Positions 23,871 to 33,914 of a stretch of DNA of 64,000 nucleotides are shown here, in pieces; positions within the stretch are counted from its first letter, which is position 1; the number at the start of each line of letters is the position of its first letter. The notes below the pieces were generated by a model. The model was not told the origin of the DNA and did not search any database. It saw nothing but the letters and a program-made list of their open reading frames with translations. Made by a program: the position numbers and the translations under genes. This stretch comes from Rutidosis leptorrhynchoides (Eukaryota; Streptophyta; Magnoliopsida; Asterales; Asteraceae): positions 78,075,501 to 78,139,500 of the forward strand of contig NC_092342.1 in the NCBI RefSeq assembly GCF_046630445.1. Reading direction: 5' to 3'.

Positions 23871-26800
23871 TGTAGTGACCCGAACTTTTCCATGTTTATA
23901 TATATTAATTGAGATTGATATTTACATGATTAAATGTTTCCAACATGTTAAGCAATCAAACTTGTTAAGACTTGATTAATTGAAATATGTTTCATATAGA
24001 CAATTGACCACCCAAGTTGACCGGTGATTCACGAACGTTAAAACTTGTAAAAACTATACAATGACATATATATGGTTATATATATAGTTAACATGTTTTT
24101 ATTATAAGTATGTATCTCATTAGGTATTTTAACAATGAGTTATATACATAAAAATGAGACTATTAATTTAAGAAACTCGAAAACGATATATATAACGATT
24201 ATCGTTATAACAACGTCTTACTAGGTACATATGAATCATATTAAGATATTGATACACTTGGTTAATTACGTTAAATGATAAGTAAATATATTATTAAGTG
24301 TATTAACAATGAAATACATATGTAAAAATAAGACTACTAACTTAATGATTTCGAAACGAGACATATATGTAACGATTATCGTTGTAACGACATTTAACTG
24401 TATATACATCATACTAAGATATATTATATATCATAATATCATGATAATATAATAATTTAACATCTCATTTGTTATAATAAACAATGGGTTAACAACATTC
24501 AACAAGATCGTTAACCTAAAGGTTTCAAAACAACATTTACATGTAACGACTAACGATGACTTAACGACTCAGTTAAAATGTATATACATGTAGTGTTTTA
24601 ATATGTATTCATACACTTTTGAAAGACTTCAAGACACTTATCAAAATACTTCTACTTAACAAAAATGCTTACAATTACATCCTCGTTCAGTTTCATCAAC
24701 AATTCTACTCGTATGCACCCGTATTCGTACTCGTACAATACATAGCTTTTAGATGTATGTACTATTGGTATATACACTCCAATGATCAGCACTTAGCAGC
24801 CCATTTGAGTCACCTAACACATGTGGGAACCATCATTTGGCAACTAGCATGAAATATCTCATAAAATTACAAAAATATGAGTAATCATTCATGACTTATT
24901 TACATGAAAACAAAATTACATATCCTTTATATCTAATCCATACACCAACGACCAAAAACACCTACAAACACTTTCATTCTTCAATTTTCTTCATCTAATT
25001 GATCTCTCTCAAGTTCTATCTTCAAGTTCTAAGTGTTCTTCATATATTTTACAAGTTCTAGTTACATAAAATCAAGAATACTTTCAAGTTTGCTAGCTCA
25101 CTTCCAATCTTGTAAGGTGATCATCCAACCTCAAGAAATCTTTGTTTCTTACAGTAGGTTATCATTCTAATACAAGGTAATAATCATATTCAAACTTTGG
25201 TTCAATTTCTATAACTATCACAATCTTATTTCAAGTGATGATCTTACTTGAACTTGTTTTCGTGTCATGATTCTGCTTCAAGAACTTCGAGCCATCCAAG
25301 GATCCGTTGAAGCTAGATCCATTTTTCTCTTTTCCAGTAGGTTTATCCAAGGAACTTAAGGTAGTAATGATGTTCATAACATCAGTCGATTCATACATAT
25401 AAAGCTATCTTATTCGAAGGTTTAAACTTGTAATCACTAGAACATAGTTTAGTTAATTCTAAACTTGTTCGCAAAAACAAGTTAATCCTTCTAACTTGAC
25501 TTTTAAAATCAACTAAACACATGTTCTATATCTATATTATATGCTAACTTAATGATTTAAAACCTGGAAACACGAAAAACACCGTAAAACCGGATTTACG
25601 CCGTCGTAGTAACACCGCGGGCTGTTTTGGGTTAGTTAATTAAAAACTATGATAAACTTTGATTTAAAAGTTGTTATTCTGAGAAAATGATTTTTATTAT
25701 GAACATGAAACTATATCCAAAAATTATGGTTAAACTCAAAGTGGAAGTATGTTTTCTAAAATGGTCATCTAGACGTCGTTCTTTCGACTGAAATGACTAC
25801 CTTTACAAAAATGACTTGTAACTTATTTTTCCGACTATAAACCTATACTTTTTCTATTTAGATTCATAAAATAGAGTTCAATATGAAACCATAGCAATTT
25901 GATTCACTCAAAACGGATTTAAAATGAAGAAGTTATGGGTAAAACAAGATTGGATAATTTTTCTCATTTTAGCTACGTGAAAATTGGTAACAAATCTATT
26001 CCAACCATAACTTAATCAACTTGTATTGTATATTATGTAATCTTGAGATACCATAGACACGTATACAATGTTTCGACCTATCATGTCGACACATCTATAT
26101 ATATTTCGGAACAACCATAGACACTCTATATGTGAATGTTGGAGTTAGCTATACAGGGTTGAGGTTGATTCCAAAATATATATAGTTTGAGTTGTGATCA
26201 ATACTGAGATACGTATACACTGGGTCGTGGATTGATTCAAGATAATATTTATCGATTTATTTCTGTACATCTAATTGTGGACAACTAGTTGTAGGTTACT
26301 AACGAGGACAGCTGACTTAATAAACTTAAAACATCAAAATATATTAAAAGTGTTGTAAATATATTTTGAACATACTTTGATATATATGTATATATTGTTA
26401 TAGGTTCGTGAATCAACCAGTGGTCAAGTCTTACTTCCCGACGAAGTAAAAATCTGTGAAAGTGAGTTATAGTCCCACTTTTAAAATCTAATATTTTTGG
26501 GATGAGAATACATGCAGGTTTTATAAATGATTTACAAAATAGACACAAGTACGTGAAACTACATTCTATGGTTGAATTATCGAAATCGAATATGCCCCTT
26601 TTTATTAAGTCTGGTAATCTAAGAATTAGGGAACAGCCATCCTAATTGACGCGAATCCTAAAGATAGATCTATCGGGCCCAACAAGCCCCATTCAAAGTA
26701 CCGGATGCTTTAGTACTTCGAAATTTATATCATATCCGAAGGGTGTCCCGGAATGATGGGGATATTCTTACATATGCATCTTGTTAATGTCGGTTACCAG

Positions 26801-27293
26801 GTGTTCACCATATGAATGACTTTTATCTCTATGTATGGGATGTGTATTGAAATATGAAATCTTGTGGTCTATTATTATGATTTGATATATATAGGTTAAA
26901 CCTATAACTCACCAACATTTTTGTTGACGTTTTAAGCATGTTTATTCTCAGGTGATTATCAAGAGCTTTCGCTGTCGCATACTTAAATAAGGACGAGATT
27001 TGGAGTCCATGTTTGTATGATATTGTGTAAAAACTGCATTCAAGAAACTTATTTTGTTGTAACATATTTGTATTGTAAACCATTATGTAATGGTCGTGTG
27101 TAACAGGATATTTTAGATTATCATTATTTGATAATCTACGTAAAGCTTTTTAAACCTTTATTGATGAAATAAAGGTTATGGTTTGTTTTAAAATGAATGC
27201 AGTCTTTGAAAAACGTCTCATATAGAGGTCAAAACCTCGCAACGAAATCAATTAATATGGAACGTTTTTAATCAATAAGAACGGGACATTTCA
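23871..27293 (+). repeat. 5' LTR of element C (3423 bp)
   Basis: TGTAGTGACCC...GGGACATTTCA, same length as the 3' LTR. No credible gene inside; the 60-90 codon frames at 24619, 26285 and 26829 recur in the 3' LTR and have no recognisable domain. Confidence 0.97.
26462..26951 (+). other. Predicted leader intron in C 5' LTR (490 bp)
   Basis: Donor GTGAAA/GTGAGT, acceptor TTTATTCTCAG/GTGATT, with AACTCACCAAC about 45 nt before the acceptor. The counterpart in the 3' LTR is 36506-36995. Also note an upstream acceptor-like GTTATAG/GTTCGTGAATC at 26403, homologous to the end of intron 1 of A. Confidence 0.5.
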
Positions 27294-27295
27294 GT

Positions 27296-27307
27296 TGGTA
27301 TCCGAGC
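27296..27307 (+). promoter_or_regulatory. Primer-binding site of C (iMet type, one mismatch)
   Basis: TGGTATCCGAGC starts two bases after the LTR. It differs from the A and D site (TGGTATCAGAGC) at one position. Confidence 0.88.
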
Positions 27308-27502
27308 GTTGGTCTTAGAGAACCAGAATTTTGCATTAGTGTGTCTTATCGAGTTTGTTAGGATGCATTAGTGAGTCTGGACATCGACCGTGTTTACTTG
27401 AAAAATGATTGCTTAACAAATTTTGTTGGAAACTATATATTTTTAACATGTGAATATTATGTGATATATTAATCTCTTAATGCGTTTGATATTATGTGAT
27501 AG
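27308..27502 (+). other. C leader between PBS and first ORF
   Basis: The GGTCTTAGAGAACCAG and GTTAGGATGCATTAGTGAG blocks are shared with the A leader (2650-2720), supporting common descent of A and C. Confidence 0.7.
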
Positions 27503-28141
27503 ATGTCTACCTCTACAACAAGTCCCATTGACTCACCTAATAATAATGAAGAGTCAAATGTAAATTGGAATGATTCGTGGACTGATTCACAAGTTCCCGA
27601 AGAGGAACCGGAAGAAGAGTCGGAACCGGAAGAAGAATCAGAGTCGGAACCGGAAGAAGAATCGGAACCGGAAGAAGAATCGGAACCGAATGAAGAAGTA
27701 GAACCGGTGGGGGAAATAATAAAACGGTTAAGTAAAAGAAAATCCTCAACCAACCGACCAAGGTTAATTATGGTCAATGGTGTTTCCGCCAAGGAAGCAA
27801 AATATTGGGAGGATTACAAATTCTCCGATGAATCGGATTCCGACGAGAATTCCGATGATGTTATAGAAATTACCCCAACTGAATTTAAAAAGGCAAAAGA
27901 AAATAATAAGGGAAAGGGCATAAAAATAGAGAAATCTAATTCCAACCCCGATGAACTTTATATGTATCGTCAACCCCCGAAGTCCTTAAGTTGTAACAAT
28001 GACCCGGGAACCTCTAAACCACCAGGTTTTTCTAAACCGTTGTGGAAAACGACAGTTAGTATTAGGGGAACATCATATATCCCTAGAAACTTGGCAAAAC
28101 GAACCAAAACCGAAGAAGAAGAAACGAGCGAGTCGGAATAA
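27503..28141 (+). CDS. Acidic repeat-containing accessory protein of element C (212 aa)
   Basis: The complete frame opens with MSTSTTSPIDSPNNNEES. Residues about 30-72 are an imperfect tandem acidic repeat (EPEEESEPEEES type), followed by a basic patch (KRLSKRKSSTNRPR), a second acidic cluster around 110-125 (DESDSDENSDD), and a Lys-rich C-terminal half ending TEEEETSESE. No enzymatic motif. It is likely disordered. It starts 195 bp after the PBS and precedes the F-box ORF. No counterpart remains in E, whose 5' end is lost. It could be a chromatin- or RNA-associated accessory protein, but that is speculation. Confidence 0.7.
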   Translation: MSTSTTSPIDSPNNNEESNVNWNDSWTDSQVPEEEPEEESEPEEESESEPEEESEPEEESEPNEEVEPVGEIIKRLSKRKSSTNRPRLIMVNGVSAKEAKYWEDYKFSDESDSDENSDDVIEITPTEFKKAKENNKGKGIKIEKSNSNPDELYMYRQPPKSLSCNNDPGTSKPPGFSKPLWKTTVSIRGTSYIPRNLAKRTKTEEEETSESE

Positions 28142-28279
28142 GATAGTTGTATTCGTGTGGTGTAATATATGTAATATAGTGTGCTTATGCTTTATGATAT
28201 ATGTAAAAATTGCTTGTATTAATAAGTATTTTTTTTTATGAATCTAACTCTTGTCTATTTTACAGTTTAAAAACACAAA
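28142..28279 (+). other. Short spacer between the two C cargo ORFs
   Basis: About 140 bp, AT-rich. No splice signal is needed to keep both ORFs intact. Confidence 0.5.
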
Positions 28280-28963
28280 ATGGATAGACAACCCAATATT
28301 TTAAGAGACCTACCCGGAGACATGATTGATGAAATCTTGTCTAGAGTTGGTCAGAATTCCTCGGCACAACTATTTAAGGCGAGATCAGTTTGTAAGACAT
28401 TCGAAGAACGTTCCAAGAATGTCTTGGTTTATAAGAGACTTTCGTTTGAAAGATGGGGGATATCACATTGGGAAACCCATAAGTTACGATGTGTTTACTT
28501 TGACGCATATATTGCGGGGAACCCAAATGCTATTTTACGCAACGGGTTAAGAAATTATTTTGACTCAATATATCCGAATATTGGACTTCGTGATTTAGAA
28601 AAAGCGGCTAACATGCAACATAAAGAAGCATGTTATGCTTACGGATTAGTAATGTTCGCTTCTCACCAAAGTGAGAACAAGAACATCGGGCTACAACTAT
28701 TAAACAAAACGTTTCCACAAGTGACGGAGTCGGTAATTGGGGTAAGAAATGAGGTTTTTAGATTGTTACGGGACTGTTGGACATTACGTAACCCTCGTCC
28801 TTTTGACGACGTTACAATACGCTGTCTTATCAACGGCCATAACGGTTATGTTCCACAAGACCAAGGATGGGAAGTAATCCTAGTAAAACCAGAATGCATG
28901 ACTTGTTTCTGGACGTATGAATTACGTGTCTTTATTGCCTTTACTGAACAACTTGTGTACTAG
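28280..28963 (+). CDS. F-box/Sel1-like protein carried by element C (227 aa)
   Basis: Residues 8-47 match an F-box (LRDLPGDMIDEILSRV, then LFKARSVCKTFEE), the Skp1-binding module of SCF ubiquitin ligases. Residues about 80-143 look like Sel1/TPR-type helical repeats (GNPNAILRNGLRNYF; LEKAANMQHKEACYAYGLVMF). The C-terminus has CMTCFWTYELRVF. This architecture recalls the plant At2g35280-like F-box family (from memory, unverified). The ORF is complete, lies between the acidic ORF and gag on the sense strand, has no intron, and has a broken homologue at the same place in E. It is therefore a lineage-held cargo gene, probably captured from the host. Function inside the element is unknown; it could redirect host protein turnover. 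Confidence 0.82.
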   Translation: MDRQPNILRDLPGDMIDEILSRVGQNSSAQLFKARSVCKTFEERSKNVLVYKRLSFERWGISHWETHKLRCVYFDAYIAGNPNAILRNGLRNYFDSIYPNIGLRDLEKAANMQHKEACYAYGLVMFASHQSENKNIGLQLLNKTFPQVTESVIGVRNEVFRLLRDCWTLRNPRPFDDVTIRCLINGHNGYVPQDQGWEVILVKPECMTCFWTYELRVFIAFTEQLVY

Positions 28964-29304
28964 CTAGAATTATCTTCACAACTATCTTGTATCAAAGTTA
29001 TTGTGTGCTATATTTCATGCTTTATGTAAAATAAGCGGTATTGTAAGTTTGTAAAATATTGTATAAAAGTTTGAACGCGAAATATTATTATAATCAGTTT
29101 TTCATATAGAATTGTAGTAGTTGAATTGTATATTAGCTACTAAGTATGAACTTAACGGGTAGGTACTACCCGAATTTAAACTTATAAAACACTAATATGA
29201 AGAAAAAGCTTTTATAAATGAGTTCATATTATGCTACGAAATACTATTAACTACTCTTAATATTCTGTATGATTAACTTGTTCCATTTGACTATTTTGAA
29301 GGAA
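28964..29304 (+). other. Noncoding spacer with conserved hairpin before C gag
   Basis: Contains CGGGTAGGTACTACCCG at 29156-29172, a perfect CGGGTA/TACCCG stem. The whole spacer is well conserved in E (15672-15995). Confidence 0.7.
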
Positions 29305-32082
29305 ATGGCACCGACTACTCGACACACCGTGAATATGAATGAAGAGGAATTCCGTACTTTTCTAGCTTCAAACATAGCCGCAGTACAGGCTGCGCTACAT
29401 ACCAACAATAACCTTGGATCTAGCAGTACAGGAAATCGTGTAGGATGCACCTACAAAGAATTCACTGCCTGCAAACCTTTGGAATTTGATGGAACCGAAG
29501 GACCGATCGGATTGAAACGGCGGACCGAGAAGGTCGAATCGGTGTTTGCCATAAGTAAGTGTACTGAAGAGGACAAAGTGAAGTACGCTACGCATACCTT
29601 CACAGGTTCTGCGTTAACATGGTGGAATACCTATCTAGAGCAAGTGGGACAAGACGATGCGTATGCACTACCGTGGTCAGCATTCAAGCACTTGATGAAC
29701 GAGAAGTACCGTCCCAGAACCGAGGTCAATAAGCTCAAGACAGAACTTAGAGGGTTACGAACCCAAGGATTTGATATTACCACGTACGAAAGACGATTCA
29801 CAGAATTGTGCCTATTGTGTCCGGGAGCATTCGAAGATGAGGAAGAGAAGATCGACGCGTTTGTGAAAGGATTACCGGAAAGAATCCAAGAATATATAAG
29901 TTCACACGAGCCCGCCTCTATACAACAGGCATGTAGAATGGCTCACAAACTAGTGAACCAGATTGAAGAAAGAATTAAAGAACAGACTGCTGAAGAGGCC
30001 AATGTGAAGCAAGTCAAAAGAAAGTGGGAGGAAAACGGTGATAAGAATCACCAATTCAACAACAACAGCAATTACAACAATAATCGCAACAATTATCCCA
30101 ACAATCGCAACATCAATCGCAACTACAACAAACGGCCCAACAACAACAACAACAACAGCAGCAACTACAACAATCATCCCAACAACAATAATAACCGCAA
30201 CAACAACAACAACAATCAGAAGCAGCTATGCCAAAGGTGTGAAAAGTATCACTCGGGGTTCTGCACCAAATTTTGCAACAAGTGTAATAGAAATGGTCAT
30301 AGCGCGGCGAAGTGTGAGGTCTACGGACCAGGGGTTAATAGAACGAAAGGAACAAATGGTGTCGGAACGAGTAATGGTGGAGCAAGTAGTGTCGGAGCAA
30401 GTTATGCCAATGTAGTTTGTTATAAATGTGGAAAACCGGGCCACATTATTAGAAATTGCCCGAACCAGGAGAACACGAATGGACAAGGCCGCGGAAGAGT
30501 TTTCAATATTAATGCGGCAGAGGCACAGGAAGACCCGGAGCTTGTTACGGGTACGTTTCTTATTGACAATAAATCTGCTTACGTTTTATTTGATTCGGGT
30601 GCGGATAGAAGCTATATGAGTAGAGATTTTTGTGCTAAATTAAGTTGTCCATTGACGCCTTTGGATAGTAAATTTTTACTCGAATTAGCAAATGGTAAAT
30701 TAATTTCAGCAGATAATATATGTCGGAATCGAGAAATTAAACTGGTTAGCGAAACATTTAAGATTGATTTGATACCAGTAGAGTTAGGGAGTTTTGATGT
30801 GATAATCGGTATGGACTGGTTGAAAGAAGTGAAAGAAGAGATCGTCTGTTACAAAAATGCAATTCGCATTATACGAGAAAAAGGAAAACCCTTAATGGTG
30901 TACGGAGAAAAGGGCAACACGAAGCTACATCTTATTAGTAATTTGAAGGCACAAAAACTAATAAGAAAAGGTTGCTATGCTGTTCTAGCACACGTCGAGA
31001 AAGTACAAACTGAAGAAAAGAGCATCAATGATGTTCCCATTGCAAAAGAATTTCCTGATGTATTTCCGAAAGAATTACCGGGATTACCCCCACATCGATC
31101 TGTTGAATTTCAAATAGATCTTGTACCAGGAGCTGCACCAATAGCTCGTGCTCGTTACAGACTCGCACCCAGCGAGATGAAAGAACTGCAAAGCCAATTA
31201 CAAGAACTTTTAGAGCGTGGTTTCATTCGACCAAGCACATCACCGTGGGGAGCTCCTGTTTTGTTTGTCAAGAAGAAAGATGGGTCATTCAGGTTGTGTA
31301 TCGACTACCGAGAGTTGAACAAACTTACCATCAAGAACCGCTACCCACTACCGAGAATCGACGACTTATTTGATCAACTACAAGGCTCGTCTGTTTATTC
31401 AAAGATTGACTTACGTTCCGGGTATCATCAAATGCGGGTGAAAGAAGATGATATTCCAAAGACTGCTTTCAGAACACGTTACGATCATTACGAGTTTATG
31501 GTCATGCCGTTTGGTTTAACTAATGCACCAGCTGTGTTCATGGACCTTATGAACCGAGTGTGTGGACCATACCTTGACAAGTTTGTCATTGTTTTCATTG
31601 ATGACATACTTATTTACTCAAAGAATGACCAAGAACACGGTGAACATTTGAGAAAGGTGTTAGAAGTATTGAGGAAGGAAGAATTGTACGCTAAGTTTTC
31701 AAAGTGTGCATTTTGGTTGGAAGAAGTTCAATTCCTCGGTCACATAGTGAACAAAGAAGGTATTAAGGTGGATCCGGCAAAGATAGAAACTGTTGAAAAG
31801 TGGGAAACCCCAAAAACTCCGAAACACATACGCCAGTTTTTAGGACTAGCTGGTTACTACAGAAGGTTCATCCAAGATTTTTCCAGAATAGCAAAACCCT
31901 TGACTGCATTAACGCATAAAGGGAAGAAATTTGAATGGAATGATGAACAAGAGAAAGCGTTTCAGTTATTGAAGAAAAAGCTAACTACGGCACCTATATT
32001 GTCATTGCCTGAAGGGAATGATGATTTTGTGATTTATTGTGACGCATCAAAGCAAGGTCTCGGTTGTGTATTAATGCAATGA
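29305..32082 (+). CDS. gag-pol: Element C Gag-protease-RT-RNase H (N-terminal 925 codons of gag-pol)
   Basis: I choose ATG 29305 ([11 protein letters not shown]), matching E's gag start, over the upstream in-frame start at 29269. Gag domain about 45-235, then an Asn-rich (AAC)n tract about 250-305. Zinc knuckles begin at residue 309 (CQRCEKYH...) and at 372 ([14 protein letters not shown]). Retropepsin active site D430-S-G. RT runs from about 640, with catalytic FIDD at 764-767. RNase H has its first Asp at about 913 (YCDASKQG). The frame is cut by TGA 32080-32082 (codon 926), where E has a sense codon. Translation beyond needs readthrough, or the copy is defective. Confidence 0.95.
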   Translation: MAPTTRHTVNMNEEEFRTFLASNIAAVQAALHTNNNLGSSSTGNRVGCTYKEFTACKPLEFDGTEGPIGLKRRTEKVESVFAISKCTEEDKVKYATHTFTGSALTWWNTYLEQVGQDDAYALPWSAFKHLMNEKYRPRTEVNKLKTELRGLRTQGFDITTYERRFTELCLLCPGAFEDEEEKIDAFVKGLPERIQEYISSHEPASIQQACRMAHKLVNQIEERIKEQTAEEANVKQVKRKWEENGDKNHQFNNNSNYNNNRNNYPNNRNINRNYNKRPNNNNNNSSNYNNHPNNNNNRNNNNNNQKQLCQRCEKYHSGFCTKFCNKCNRNGHSAAKCEVYGPGVNRTKGTNGVGTSNGGASSVGASYANVVCYKCGKPGHIIRNCPNQENTNGQGRGRVFNINAAEAQEDPELVTGTFLIDNKSAYVLFDSGADRSYMSRDFCAKLSCPLTPLDSKFLLELANGKLISADNICRNREIKLVSETFKIDLIPVELGSFDVIIGMDWLKEVKEEIVCYKNAIRIIREKGKPLMVYGEKGNTKLHLISNLKAQKLIRKGCYAVLAHVEKVQTEEKSINDVPIAKEFPDVFPKELPGLPPHRSVEFQIDLVPGAAPIARARYRLAPSEMKELQSQLQELLERGFIRPSTSPWGAPVLFVKKKDGSFRLCIDYRELNKLTIKNRYPLPRIDDLFDQLQGSSVYSKIDLRSGYHQMRVKEDDIPKTAFRTRYDHYEFMVMPFGLTNAPAVFMDLMNRVCGPYLDKFVIVFIDDILIYSKNDQEHGEHLRKVLEVLRKEELYAKFSKCAFWLEEVQFLGHIVNKEGIKVDPAKIETVEKWETPKTPKHIRQFLGLAGYYRRFIQDFSRIAKPLTALTHKGKKFEWNDEQEKAFQLLKKKLTTAPILSLPEGNDDFVIYCDASKQGLGCVLMQ

Positions 32083-33879
32083 ACGAAGGTGATTGCTTAT
32101 GCGTCTAGACAATTGAAGATTCACGAACAAAATTATACGACGCATGATTTGGAATTAGGAGCGGTTGTTTTTGCATTAAAGACTTGGAGGCACTACTTAT
32201 ATGTGGTCAAAAGTATTATATATACCGACCACAAAAGTCTTCAACACATATTTAATCAGAAACAACTGAATATGAGGCAGCGTAGGTGGATTGAATTGTT
32301 GAATGATTACGACTTTGAGATTCGTTACCACCCGGGGAAGGCAAATGTGGTAGCCGATGCCTTGAGCAGGAAGGACAGAGAACCCATTCGAGTAAAATCT
32401 ATGAATATAATGATTCATAATAACCTTACTACTCAAATAAAGGAGGCGCAACAAGGAGTTTTAAAAGAGGGAAATTTAAAGGATGAAATACCCAAAGGAT
32501 CGGAGAAGCATCTTAATATTCAGGAAGACGGAACCCGGTATAGGGCTGAAAGGATTTGGGTACCAAAATTTGGAGATATGAGAGAAATGGTACTTAGAGA
32601 AGCTCATAAAACCAGATACTCAATACATCCTGGAACGGGGAAGATGTACAAGGATCTCAAGAAACATCTTTGGTGGGCGGGTATGAAAGCCGATGTTGCT
32701 AAATACGTAGGAGAATGTTTGACGTGTTCTAAGGTCAAAGCTGAGCATCAGAAACTATCAGGTCTACTTCAACAACCCGAAATCCCTGAATGGAAATGGG
32801 AAAACATTACCATGGATTTCATCACTAAATTGCCAAGGACTGCAAGTGGTTTTGATACTATTTGGGTAATAGTTGATCGTCTCACCAAATCAGCACACTT
32901 CCTGCCAATAAGAGAAGATGACAAGATGGAGAAGTTAGCACAACTGTATTTGAAGGAAGTCGTCTCCAGACATGGAATACCAATCTCTATTATCTCTGAT
33001 AGGGATGGCAGATTTATTTCAAGATTCTGGCAGACATTACAGCAAGCATTAGGAACTCGTCTAGACATGAGTACTGCCTATCATCCACAAACTGATGGGC
33101 AGAGTGAAAGGATGATACAAACGCTTGAAGACATGCTACGAGCATGTGTTATTGATTTCGGAAACAGTTGGGATCGACATCTACCGTTAGCAGAATTTTC
33201 CTACAACAACAGCTACCATTCAAGCATTGAGATGGTGCCGTTTGAAGCACTTTATGGTAGAAAGTGCAGGTCTCCGATTTGTTGGAGTGAAGTGGGGGAT
33301 AGACAGATTACGGGTCCGGAGATTATACAAGAAACTACCGAGAAGATCATCCAGATTCAACAACGGTTGAAAACCGCCCAAAGTCGACAAAAGAGCTACA
33401 CTGACATTAAAAGAAAAGATATAGAATTTGAAATTGGAGAGATGGTCACGCTTAAAGTTGCACCTTGGAAAGGCGTTGTTCGATTTGGTAAACGAGGGAA
33501 ATTAAATCCAAGGTATATTGGACCATTCAAGATTATTGATCGTGTCGGACCAGTAGCTTACCGACTTGAGTTACCTCAACAACTCGCGGCTGTACATAAC
33601 ACTTTCCACGTCTCGAATTTGAAGAAATGTTTTGCTAAAGAAGATCTCACTATTCCGTTAGATGAAATCCAAATCAACGAAAAACTTCAATTCATCGAAG
33701 AACCCGTCGAAATAATGGATCGTGAGGTTAAAAGACTTAAGCAAAACAAGATACCAATTGTTAAGGTTCGATGGAATGCTCGTAGAGGACCCGAGTTCAC
33801 CTGGGAGCGTGAAGATCAGATGAAGAAGAAATACCCGCATCTATTTCCAGAAGATTCATCAACACCTTCAACAGCTTAA
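32083..33879 (+). pseudogene. gag-pol: Element C RNase H end, integrase and chromodomain (after TGA)
   Basis: Same phase as 29305-32082 and open for 598 codons to the TAA at 33877-33879. It holds the rest of RNase H ([17 protein letters not shown]), the integrase HHCC finger (H1101 ... CLTCSKVK), catalytic D1171, D1232 and E1268 (the last two spaced 35 residues, the classical D35E), and a chromodomain at about 1463-1510 ([16 protein letters not shown] ... [11 protein letters not shown]). The chromodomain is the mark of chromoviruses and may guide integration to particular chromatin. Numbering counts the TGA as codon 926. Confidence 0.92.
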
Positions 33880-33880
33880 A

Positions 33881-33914
33881 ATTTCGGGACGAAATTTATT
33901 TAACGGGTAGGTAC
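33881..33914 (+). promoter_or_regulatory. Polypurine-tract region of C
   Basis: ATTTCGGGACGAAATTTATT then TAACGGGTAGGTAC, abutting TGTAGTGACCC. Confidence 0.85.

Noticed and set aside
24619..24852. 77-codon frame in the C 5' LTR, repeated at 34663-34896
   Set aside because: Duplication simply reflects the LTR pair. No start context, domain or conservation outside the LTR is visible.
26829..27083. 84-codon antisense frames in both C LTRs (also 36873-37127)
   Set aside because: LTR shadow frames; no known protein features.
27469..27792. Antisense Ser/Gly-rich 107-codon frame opposite the acidic ORF
   Set aside because: Mirror of the Glu/Ser repeat on the other strand.
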